DNA of 64,000 nucleotides from NCBI GenBank assembly GCA_002869855.2, contig NEWQ02000013.1:1-64000 (forward strand). Reading direction: 5' to 3'. Shown piece after piece: positions 52,473 through 59,933 of the stretch; position 1 is the stretch's first letter, and each line of letters opens with the position of its first letter. The stretch is from Nitrospira sp. CG24D (GTDB lineage: Bacteria; Nitrospirota; Nitrospiria; Nitrospirales; Nitrospiraceae). The notes beneath the pieces were generated by a model, which was given only the letters and a program-made list of their open reading frames with translations, had not been told where the DNA came from and did not search any database. A program made the position numbers and the translations under genes.

Positions 52473-54160
52473 TGACGATCAGCGGACTGGTTCAGATCGG
52501 ACTCTACTTTGTCGTGCTGCTCGCGCTGGTCAAGCCGCTGGGGTGGTATATGGCCCGAGTGTATGAAGGCCAACCCTGCGGGCTCGACCGGGTGGTGAGC
52601 CCTCTTGAGCGGCTTATCTATCGCCTCTGCGGAGTGCGTGAAACCGAGGAGATGGACTGGAAGACGTACGGGATCGCGATGCTGTTATTCAACGCGCTAG
52701 GACTGGTTGCCTTGCACGCGTTGCAGCGAATCCAAGGATTTCTACCCCTGAATCCGGCGGGGCTAGGAGCCGTCACGAGCGATCTTGCCTTCAACACAGC
52801 TGTGAGCTTCGCGACCAATACCAATTGGCAGGCCTACGGAGGCGAAACGACGCTGAGCTATCTGACTCAGATGCTTGGACTCACCGTGCAAAATTTCGTG
52901 TCCGCTGCGACCGGGATGGCGATCCTGGTCGCATTGATCAGAGGCCTGGCGCGGCGAAGCGCCATGACCATCGGAAACTTTTGGACGGACCTCGTCCGCG
53001 GCACACTCTATATTCTCACGCCGCTGGCCTTGCTCTTGTCTCTGCTGTTGGTGTCGCAAGGCGTCGTCCAGACGTTCGCCTCATACCAGACCGCCACATT
53101 GCTCCAGCCGGCCGGGTACGCCAAGCATGTAATGGATGAGAACGGCCAGCCGGTGCTGGATGAACAGGGTCGGCCAAAAACAGAGCCCACGACGGCAGTC
53201 GAGCAGATCCTTGCAGTCGGACCGGTAGCCTCTCAGCTTGCGATCAAGCAGCTCGGGACCAATGGCGGAGGTTTCTTCAACGTCAATTCTGCGCATCCGT
53301 TCGAGAACCCGACGCCGTTGTCGAACTTCCTCGAGCTTCTCGCGATTCTACTCATTCCGGCGGCGCTCTGTTACACGTTCGGGATGATGGTCGGAGATAC
53401 GCGCCAGGGTTGGACGTTCCTTGCTGCAATGACGATTCTCCTGCTCTGTGTTATTCCGCTGGGGCTGTGGGCTGAGCAAAGCGGAAATCCGGCTTTCACC
53501 GGTCTGGGGATCGATCAGGCTTCCAGCGCAGGACAATCCGGCGGAAACATGGAGGGCAAAGAGACGCGATTCGGTATCGCCAACTCCGTCCTGTGGGCTG
53601 CCGCCACCACGGCGGCTTCGAACGGATCGGTAAATTCGATGCACGACTCCTACATGCCCCTGGGAGGGCTGATGCCGCTGGTCCTGATGCAGTTCGGGGA
53701 GGTAGTGTTTGGCGGGGTCGGCTCGGGTCTCTATGGCATGATCGTATTCGCCATCATTGCCGTGTTCGTCGCAGGACTGATGGTCGGGAGAACCCCTGAA
53801 TATCTTGGGAAGAAAATTGAGCCCTATGAAATGAAGATGGTCTCGTTGCTGATCTTGATCATGCCCATGGCCGTGCTTGGGCTGACGGCACTCGCGGTCG
53901 GCACCGATGCCGGCACGTCTTCGGTATTGAATCCGGGGGCGCACGGCTTCAGCGAAATACTGTACGCGTACACGTCGATGGGGAATAACAACGGCAGCGC
54001 CTTCGGCGGCCTGAACGCCAACACACCCTTCTACAATGTTGAGCGGCCGTCCAATTGTGGAAGGTCCAGCGTGATGACTGGGCAGGAGACTGCGGGTAAA
54101 ACCGGCGCCCCAAACGATACGATGGCGAGGGGAGTGTCGGCGGAGGTGGTCAGCCAATGA
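52472..54160 (+). pseudogene. kdpA: kdpA, 3'-truncated by a junction
   Basis: Residues 1-522 are a good KdpA: start GLVQIGLYFVVLLALVKPLGWYMARVYEGQ, FNTAVSFATNTNWQAYGGE (selectivity filter region), LGTNGGGFFNVNSAHPFENPTPLSN, and the end of the conserved part GNNNGSAFGGLNANTPFYN. Homology stops at Asn522 (base 54037). KdpA should continue with a further 70 or so residues covering the last two transmembrane helices; here 40 unrelated polar residues follow to a stop at 54160. kdpB, kdpC and the sensor kinase are absent. It would not make a working pump alone. The loss is either a genomic deletion or an assembly chimera. Confidence 0.85.
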
Positions 54161-54261
54161 GAGAGGTCGGAAGCTTCGACATAGTCCACCCGCAGGTGGC
54201 CGGCGGCTTCGAGCACCCGTTGGTTCGATCGATGTATTCGCAGGGTGTGGCGCTGTCTCAT
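54038..54261 (-). pseudogene. 3'-truncated chorismatase-like (FkbO/XanB2-type) gene start
   Basis: On the minus strand an ATG at 54261, 18 bases after the halogenase stop, opens a frame reading LRVDYVEASDLSHWL, LAIVSFGAP and ITLDLPQLDG. This fits the N-terminus of the chorismatase/pteridine-dependent-deoxygenase-like family (for example XanB2, which releases 3- or 4-hydroxybenzoate from chorismate). The similarity ends at the kdpA junction near 54038, where a TAG follows within a few codons, so at least three quarters of the protein are missing. The family is inferred from a short match. Confidence 0.5.
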
Positions 54262-54278
54262 GTCGGCGTCCCGATTGG

Positions 54279-55640
54279 CTAATTCGGCGCGTTGGCTTGA
54301 TTGACCGCGTAATCTTTGACTTCGGTGACGGTCGTTCTTGTGCCCTGCTTGCGGCGGCGGGCCACGGCCCAATTTTCTTTCCAATTCAATACGAAAACGA
54401 TGTAGTACACAACTTTAAAGCAGAAAAGAGGGATGCGCGCTTGCGATTGAGCGAACACATCCCCGGCCAGCAAGGACAGCACCGCCCGCTCGATCTTTGG
54501 AGGCCGCCTGGTTGAAACAAACATGGACTGAAAGGCCGGCTGGTTGAATCGATGGATAAACCAGGAAAAGGTCTTGATGCCCCGGCGGACCATGCGCTCG
54601 AATTCCTGAAGGTGCGCGGTATATTCAGGCGACTTCCGAAGATAGGCGTCGACGACTTTGGCCCCTCGTGTGCCGCTATTGAGCGCCAGGTGGACTCCGC
54701 TGGAGAAGACCGGGTCGATAAAGGCGAACGCATCACCGACCATGAGATAGCCGTCGCCCGACATCGTGTCCCGCCGATAGGAAAAATTCGCGGCGGCATA
54801 GGTTTGTGTCAGGGGCTTGGCCCTTTCCATGCGTTGAGCAATCGGAGGGGATTGGCGAAGGGTATCCAGGAGAAATTGATCCAGAGGAACCGTTCTCGAT
54901 TTAATATAGTCCGGAGGGCAGACGACTCCCACGCTGGTGGTCCCATCCTTGAAAGGAATCAGCCAGCACCAGCCATCATTCAGCCAGCCGGCGGTGATAT
55001 TGCCTTCATCCTTGCCGGGGAGCCGTCCGACCCCTTCAAAATGGCCGAAGATTGCCGCGCTGCTATGCTGCTGGCTTCGGCGCTTGCCGCCGAGCTGGTT
55101 CGAGAGAAAGGTGTCGCGGCCGCTGGCGTCGACGACAAACTTGGCGTTCCAGATTCCCGGCCGGCCTTCGCGATCTTCCGTGTGGATCAGTGAACTCTGA
55201 CCGGGGCGAAATTCAACCCGCTGGGCTTTGACCCCCTCGTGGACCGTCACGCCTTTGCTGATCGCATTCTTCAAGAGAATGGCATCGAACTCGGACCGCT
55301 TCACTTCGAACGCATAGGGCTGGGATTCATCGAAGGCTTTGGAAAAATAATACATATGGGATCGCCCATAACGGTGCGAAATCATCTCGGCGCCGTATTT
55401 GATAATGCCGATCTGTTCGACTTCCGTGAGCACTCCCAGTTGTTTCAAGATGGGAAGCGATTGAGGCAGGAGCGACTCCCCGATATGGAAGCGTGGGTGG
55501 GGATCTTTCTCGAGAATGTGCACATTCCAGCCTTGCTCTGTCAGCAGCGAGGAGATGGTGGATCCGGCCGGCCCTCCCCCGACCACCAGCACGTCGCAGG
55601 TGATGAGAGTCTGTACAGATTCCTTCGTAGTGTGACCCAA
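54279..55640 (-). CDS. Flavin-dependent halogenase-like monooxygenase
   Basis: A 453-residue flavoprotein. The FAD-binding GxGxxG is in VLVVGGGPAGSTISSLL, and halogenase traits include FHIGESLLPQSLPIL and the halogenase motif WCWLIP in GWCWLIPFKDG (WxWxIP). The GD motif is in GDGYLMVGDAFAFIDPVFSSGVHLAL. A C-terminal helix looks membrane-associated (FKVVYYIVFVLNW). Such enzymes occur with aryl-polyene or xanthomonadin gene sets, which also hold XanB2-like chorismatases; the truncated gene beside it supports that reading. Whether it chlorinates or only oxidises is untested. Confidence 0.85.
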   Translation of the reverse strand: MGHTTKESVQTLITCDVLVVGGGPAGSTISSLLTEQGWNVHILEKDPHPRFHIGESLLPQSLPILKQLGVLTEVEQIGIIKYGAEMISHRYGRSHMYYFSKAFDESQPYAFEVKRSEFDAILLKNAISKGVTVHEGVKAQRVEFRPGQSSLIHTEDREGRPGIWNAKFVVDASGRDTFLSNQLGGKRRSQQHSSAAIFGHFEGVGRLPGKDEGNITAGWLNDGWCWLIPFKDGTTSVGVVCPPDYIKSRTVPLDQFLLDTLRQSPPIAQRMERAKPLTQTYAAANFSYRRDTMSGDGYLMVGDAFAFIDPVFSSGVHLALNSGTRGAKVVDAYLRKSPEYTAHLQEFERMVRRGIKTFSWFIHRFNQPAFQSMFVSTRRPPKIERAVLSLLAGDVFAQSQARIPLFCFKVVYYIVFVLNWKENWAVARRRKQGTRTTVTEVKDYAVNQANAPN

Positions 55641-55790
55641 AGAAGCACTCCTTCAGCTAGAGACGAATCAGTCGGAGTATACCCAAGATATCAGTGCGTT
55701 GCTAGGTTGCACGGCAGTACTCGTGGGAACCGGATTCATTGTCTGTCCCTCGAGTACATGCTAGGTTGAACACATAATTTCTCTGGAATA

Positions 55791-56570
55791 TTGCTACGCG
55801 AGGTCCCTATCAGCATCCTCGACCAATTCTTTGTCTACCATCCTGAACCATGGGAAGATCGCGACTGGAGAGGCGCGAGCGGCCTTCCGCTGGAAGACGT
55901 GTGGTTTCAGTCGGCTGACGGCACCAAGCTTTTCGGCTGGTATGTCGAAGCGCGCGCGGATACCGGCGTGCTGCTCTGGTGCCATGGCAACGCCGGGAGT
56001 GTGATCCACCGTCTTGAAAACCTTCGTGAACTCTATCGGTTGGGACTGTCAATTTTTATCTTCGACTATCGCGGGTATGGACGGAGCCAGGGCAAGCCGT
56101 CGGAAGACGGTCTCTATCAAGATGCGATCGGCGCCTACGATTATCTTACTCGGGTGCGGCAGATTCGATCGGAGCGAATTGTCGTCTTCGGCCGGTCGTT
56201 GGGCGCCGCCATCGCCGCTGATCTTGTCTCGCAGAAGCCGGCAGCAGGATTGATTCTGGAATCGCCGTTCCCGTCGATTGCCGCAGTCGCGCAGTACCAC
56301 TATGGCGGAATGCCGGTGCATTGGCTGCTCGGGGCGGAATTCAAACTCATCGATCGTCTTCCGCAGCTGTCCCTCCCCACGCTCGTGATCCATGGCGATC
56401 GGGACGATATTATCCCGATCGAGTTCGGCCGTCAGGTGTTTGAGGCCGCCAAGCCGCCGAAATGGTGGTATGCAATAGCCGGTGCGGATCACAACAATAC
56501 CTATCAAGTCGGCGGGAGTGTGTACTTTCGTCAGTTCGCTGATTTTATTCGGCGCGCCATTACAGCCTAG
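55791..56570 (+). CDS. Alpha/beta hydrolase
   Basis: A 259-residue hydrolase. The oxyanion HG is in VLLWCHGNAGS, the nucleophile Ser in VFGRSLGAAIAADL (GxSxG), the acid in VIHGDRDDIIPIEFG and the His in AGADHNNTY. No signal peptide is clear, though the start is a TTG at 55791 with a poor site, and the true start may differ by a few codons. It resembles the BEM46/FrsA-like group of small serine hydrolases. Substrate unknown. Confidence 0.87.
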   Translation: MLREVPISILDQFFVYHPEPWEDRDWRGASGLPLEDVWFQSADGTKLFGWYVEARADTGVLLWCHGNAGSVIHRLENLRELYRLGLSIFIFDYRGYGRSQGKPSEDGLYQDAIGAYDYLTRVRQIRSERIVVFGRSLGAAIAADLVSQKPAAGLILESPFPSIAAVAQYHYGGMPVHWLLGAEFKLIDRLPQLSLPTLVIHGDRDDIIPIEFGRQVFEAAKPPKWWYAIAGADHNNTYQVGGSVYFRQFADFIRRAITA

Positions 56571-56602
56571 CCGAACAGCGAGTGCATCCCTGAAATATGC
56601 AT

Positions 56603-56632
56603 TTGGTGATTGGTCCCTATATTTGGTACAGT
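56603..56632 (+). promoter_or_regulatory. Possible promoter of mlaA
   Basis: TTGGTG (56603-56608) and TACAGT (56627-56632) are 18 bases apart and lie about 58 bases before the mlaA start. Match to consensus is moderate. Confidence 0.35.
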
Positions 56633-56689
56633 GCGCCGGGCATTGTGCGCGAGGCTAATTCTGGGGCAGTTGAAACGGGGCAACAGGGA

Positions 56690-57610
56690 ATGACGATCAA
56701 GATCGACCACAAAACGACCGATCAGAGAGCTATGCAATTTGGTGTTCCCATCGCCGTTGCCTTGCTGTTGCTTTCAGGCTGCGCCGGCCGAACCGGCCCC
56801 GCGACTGTGCCGATTGCCATGTCCGAGCGACCCACAGCGCCGGTTCTTCTCGCTGATGCCTCGGCGAAATCGAGTCAGGTCTCTGATGCTACGGAGAAGC
56901 CGTCTGATGATCCCTTCGATCCCTTCGCGAAGGCCGGCGAAGAAAGCATCGAGGAATACGATCCGTGGGAGCCCCTCAATACCAAAGTTTTCGAATTCAA
57001 TCGGCAGGTCGATCGCTGGGTTTTGAAGCCGGTGGCGCAGGGCTACAACTTTGTGGTGCCGAATCCGGTCCAGATCGGGATCAGTAACTTTTTCTACAAC
57101 CTCCGGTTTCCGCCACGATTCTTCAATAATGTTTTTCAAGGGAAGGCGAAGGGTGCGGGCATTGAGGTGGGCCGCTTTCTGGTCAACTCCACGGCGGGGG
57201 TCGGCGGGCTCTTTGATGTGGCTCAACATCTTGATCTGAAAACGCCCGAAGAAGACACCGGCCAGACCCTCGGGTTCTATGGAGTGAAGCCAGGGCCGTA
57301 TGTGGTCCTCCCGCTGTTGCCTCCGTTCAACCTCCGCGATCTGGTTGGCTATGTGGGCGACATCGCGCTCAATCCGATCAACTGGTTGGTGGCACCGATC
57401 ATTGAAATCGATGGAGTCCCCTCGGTGATTGCTCATAAGAATCGCATGACCAGCTCGATGGTGCAGCTTGGGGGCCGGGTATTTGAGATAGTGAATGACC
57501 GTTCGTTGAACCTCGAAAAATTCCAGGGTGTTGAAGAAGCCACGCTGGATCTGTACGCCGCCGTCCGCAACGCCTATCTCCAGAAGCGGGCCCGCGCGAT
57601 TCGCGAGTAA
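56690..57610 (+). CDS. mlaA: Outer-membrane lipoprotein MlaA (VacJ)
   Basis: A 306-residue lipoprotein of the Mla system, which moves phospholipids out of the outer leaflet. A lipobox (LLLLSGC, Cys at about residue 26) follows the signal helix. Core motifs: DPWEPLNTKVFEFNRQVDRWVLKPVAQGY, RFPPRFFNNVFQGKAKGAGIEVGRFLVNSTAGVGGLFDVAQ and DTGQTLGFYGVKPGPYVVLPLLPP, the last being the MlaA ring region. The ATG at 56690 is used; ATG at 56732 would shorten the n-region. No other mla genes are in the window. Confidence 0.93.
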   Translation: MTIKIDHKTTDQRAMQFGVPIAVALLLLSGCAGRTGPATVPIAMSERPTAPVLLADASAKSSQVSDATEKPSDDPFDPFAKAGEESIEEYDPWEPLNTKVFEFNRQVDRWVLKPVAQGYNFVVPNPVQIGISNFFYNLRFPPRFFNNVFQGKAKGAGIEVGRFLVNSTAGVGGLFDVAQHLDLKTPEEDTGQTLGFYGVKPGPYVVLPLLPPFNLRDLVGYVGDIALNPINWLVAPIIEIDGVPSVIAHKNRMTSSMVQLGGRVFEIVNDRSLNLEKFQGVEEATLDLYAAVRNAYLQKRARAIRE

Positions 57611-57723
57611 TCGCAAGTAACTACGTTGAACCGCTCTGTTCTCTGCCGTCGGCTGGTCATGTGCGGCTGGCGCTACTCCTTCTGCCCTTCAGTTTTTCGG
57701 CAGATCTCCGACAAGAAGATGCA

Positions 57724-57748
57724 GGCCTTGTGAGTCAACCCGCAAGGC
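57724..57748. repeat. Partial copy of the palindromic repeat
   Basis: GGCCTTG (57724-57730) and TCAACCCGCAAGGC (57735-57748) share the paired GCCTTG/CAAGGC arms with the repeat at 40145-40182; the 14-base TCAACCCGCAAGGC is identical. The middle part is shortened. It sits just before the CBS-domain gene. Confidence 0.45.
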
Positions 57749-57760
57749 GGCATCACTCTT

Positions 57761-58468
57761 ATGAATACCCCTGCATTGAGTCAGAGCCCGGGCTTTCCTG
57801 CAGCCGTCCATACGGCGCCGCCGGAGGTGTCGGTCTATGACGCTGCGAGGATCATGCATTGGCGGAAAGTCGGGGTCGTGGTCGTTGTGCAGCATCATCG
57901 TGCCGTGGGGATCGTCACCGATCGGGATCTGACGACTCGTGTTGTGGCCAACGGACTTGACTCCCGGTCAATCACGCTGGGCCGAATTATGACTGCGCCG
58001 GTGGTGACGGCGGCTGCTGACGCGTCCGATGAGCAGGTGCTCAACGCGTTGGCGCAGAGTCGAGTGCGACAGATTCCGCTGATTGACGACGAGGGGAATG
58101 TGGCCGGGTTGGCCGCCTGGACTCTCACGGAAGCGGGCGACGGATCGCACGCGTTTGGCGCCAGGCTGGTTCGATCGACTGCGATGGTCCCGATGGTGAA
58201 GCGTCGCACGTTCAGGCGGGTGCTCTATGGCGTACAACAAGAGGTCCGTCAGCACGCTGGCTGGATCGGAGCGACGATCGCGCTGGCGGCGATCGGTGCC
58301 GTGATCACTCTGGTCGCAGTGGGCTACTGGAACCCGTGGAGTTCGGCCCCCATTGTGTCGCTGCGCATGAGTGAGTCCGGCCGATCGAGCAAGCCATCGA
58401 CGGTCGCGTTGCCGTCCCCTCATGTGGATCCGAAACCGGCGCCTCCGCCGTTTACCCCGCCCCGATAA
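57761..58468 (+). CDS. CBS-domain protein with a C-terminal membrane helix
   Basis: A 235-residue protein. Two CBS motifs (about residues 15-70 and 75-135): VSVYDAARIMHWRKVGVVVVV with GIVTDRDLTTRVV, and VVTAAADASDEQVLNALAQSRVRQIPLIDD. These pairs bind adenine nucleotides. After a linker, one transmembrane helix (WIGATIALAAIGAVITLVAVGYW) is followed by a Pro/Ser-rich tail. It likely senses nucleotide levels at the membrane. The partner is unknown. Confidence 0.85.
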   Translation: MNTPALSQSPGFPAAVHTAPPEVSVYDAARIMHWRKVGVVVVVQHHRAVGIVTDRDLTTRVVANGLDSRSITLGRIMTAPVVTAAADASDEQVLNALAQSRVRQIPLIDDEGNVAGLAAWTLTEAGDGSHAFGARLVRSTAMVPMVKRRTFRRVLYGVQQEVRQHAGWIGATIALAAIGAVITLVAVGYWNPWSSAPIVSLRMSESGRSSKPSTVALPSPHVDPKPAPPPFTPPR

Positions 58469-58592
58469 TACCAATCTTCCTACCAACCTTTTCAAAGGCC
58501 GACAGAGTCAAATCGAATTGGGCCTTTGTGTGTGCAGCGGACATCTTTTCCCGAATGCGCGCCTGCCCTTTCGGCAAGACCGAACTGATCGG
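58464..58592 (-). pseudogene. Decayed 3' end of a kbl-like gene
   Basis: Reading the minus strand gives [18 protein letters not shown], then AFEKVGR and GII, which matches the C-terminus of the intact Kbl at 62066-63253 ([18 protein letters not shown] ... [12 protein letters not shown]). DNA identity is strong locally: 26 of 28 bases match between 58555-58582 and 62160-62187. Upstream the frame is broken by stops (TAA just upstream of GSRSD) and homology fades, so only about 40 codons survive. It is the remnant of a duplicated or displaced kbl. Confidence 0.75.
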
Positions 58593-58737
58593 ATCGGATC
58601 TACTTCCTTATTCATCGCGAGACATCGTCTGGGGCGAGCCGGGGAACTCGGGACGGATGGATGTGGCCCCCACTGGTATGAACGAGCCGCTGGTAATCGA
58701 ATCTTCTTGATCAAGCAGTCCTTCGAACAATCCTCCG

Positions 58738-58768
58738 TTGGCGTCCTCTGTTCCATTCCTACTATAAT
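58738..58768 (+). promoter_or_regulatory. Probable promoter of the FecR-domain gene
   Basis: TTGGCG (58738-58743) and a perfect TATAAT (58763-58768) are 19 bases apart, one base longer than the usual upper limit. It lies 63 bases before the start at 58832. Apart from the kbl remnant the 363-base gap has nothing else. Confidence 0.45.
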
Positions 58769-58831
58769 GCCGGGTACTTGGTGGTTATAAGAGTTGACGA
58801 CCCTGCCTGATCGATCGACGAGGAGGTCTCG

Positions 58832-59908
58832 ATGCGTCCAGATCTGAGCCTGCGAGGAGCGCTCATCCTGTTATGGACCGGAGCGGTTATCGTGAGCGCT
58901 GCGTTGAGTGTGGCGACCACCTCTCAGGCCGCCGGGCCGCCGGTCGCCTCCGCTGCTGCGACTCTGAATATCGTCGCGGGTGACGTCAAGGTGATTTCTC
59001 CTGAGGGCGGACCGGCTCGCGCCGCGAAAGACGGCATGAACCTGGCCGTCGGGGCGCATGTGGTGACCGGTCAGAAATCCACGGCGCTGGTGACCTTTCT
59101 CGACGGCAGCACGTTGACCGTACAACCCAACTCGGATGCGACGGTCAAGCAGGCCGATCTGGGAAAGAATCAATCGACCGTCAGGATCAAAGTCAATCTG
59201 GGTACCGTGTGGGCTCGTGTCGCCAGGCTGGTGGATTCAGGGTCGAGCTTTTCGCTCGAATCCAACAGCGCGACGGCCACTGTCCATGACGGCCTCATCG
59301 GCGCCCGGCAAGAGGCCGATGGCACCTTTACCTGCTGGACCCGCGCCGGTACTCTTTTTCTCGTCGACCCGAGCGGCCGCATCATCTCGGAATTGAAGCC
59401 CGGTCAAATGGATTCGGTAAAAACAGGGGAGCCGTCCAACCCGCATCCGTTTTTCTCCAATGACAGCGCGTTGCGTGTGACGACGTCGCCGGGGGGATTG
59501 CCACTGATTCTGATGGCAGACAAGGCCAGGTTGGCGGGATTTGTTTCTCCCCGATTCGAGGTGAATCAGGTGTTCGGCTCGTTCACCGGGCTGACGGAAC
59601 AGGGCGGACACATCATCGAAGTCCCGGCCGGTGTCGCGGCGCCTTTCACCCTGATCGTGGAAGGACAAACCAGCGGCCCGTTTGAGGTGACGATTGCAGG
59701 GCTGCACCAGGGAGCGCAGGTTTCCCAACAGCGGCTCTCCGGTACGGTCAAAAAGGGAGAGCGGTTGGTGACCACGATCATGTCGCAACTTGATGACGCG
59801 ACGGCGGGCGATCCGAAGACGGCGAAAATGGTCGGTCTCACGGCGACACCCTTTCAGCCGATGGATGGCCCCCTGCCGGGAATGCTCTTGCTGTCACCCT
59901 GGGAGTGA
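58832..59908 (+). CDS. FecR-domain exported protein
   Basis: A 358-residue exported protein. A signal helix (ALILLWTGAVIVSAALSV) is followed by a FecR domain from about residue 45 to 160 (NIVAGDVKVISPEGG, GAHVVTGQKSTALVTFLDGSTLTVQPNSDATV, VRIKVNLGTVWARVARLVDSGSSFSLES) and a C-terminal beta-rich half. FecR-domain proteins without a sigma partner often bind cell-wall or signal ligands in the periplasm. GGAGG precedes the ATG. The converging CHASE2-cyclase gene ends 25 bases downstream, a pairing found in several genomes. Confidence 0.85.
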   Translation: MRPDLSLRGALILLWTGAVIVSAALSVATTSQAAGPPVASAAATLNIVAGDVKVISPEGGPARAAKDGMNLAVGAHVVTGQKSTALVTFLDGSTLTVQPNSDATVKQADLGKNQSTVRIKVNLGTVWARVARLVDSGSSFSLESNSATATVHDGLIGARQEADGTFTCWTRAGTLFLVDPSGRIISELKPGQMDSVKTGEPSNPHPFFSNDSALRVTTSPGGLPLILMADKARLAGFVSPRFEVNQVFGSFTGLTEQGGHIIEVPAGVAAPFTLIVEGQTSGPFEVTIAGLHQGAQVSQQRLSGTVKKGERLVTTIMSQLDDATAGDPKTAKMVGLTATPFQPMDGPLPGMLLLSPWE

Positions 59909-59933
59909 ACGGTCTGAAGAAGGAAGCCAACGG

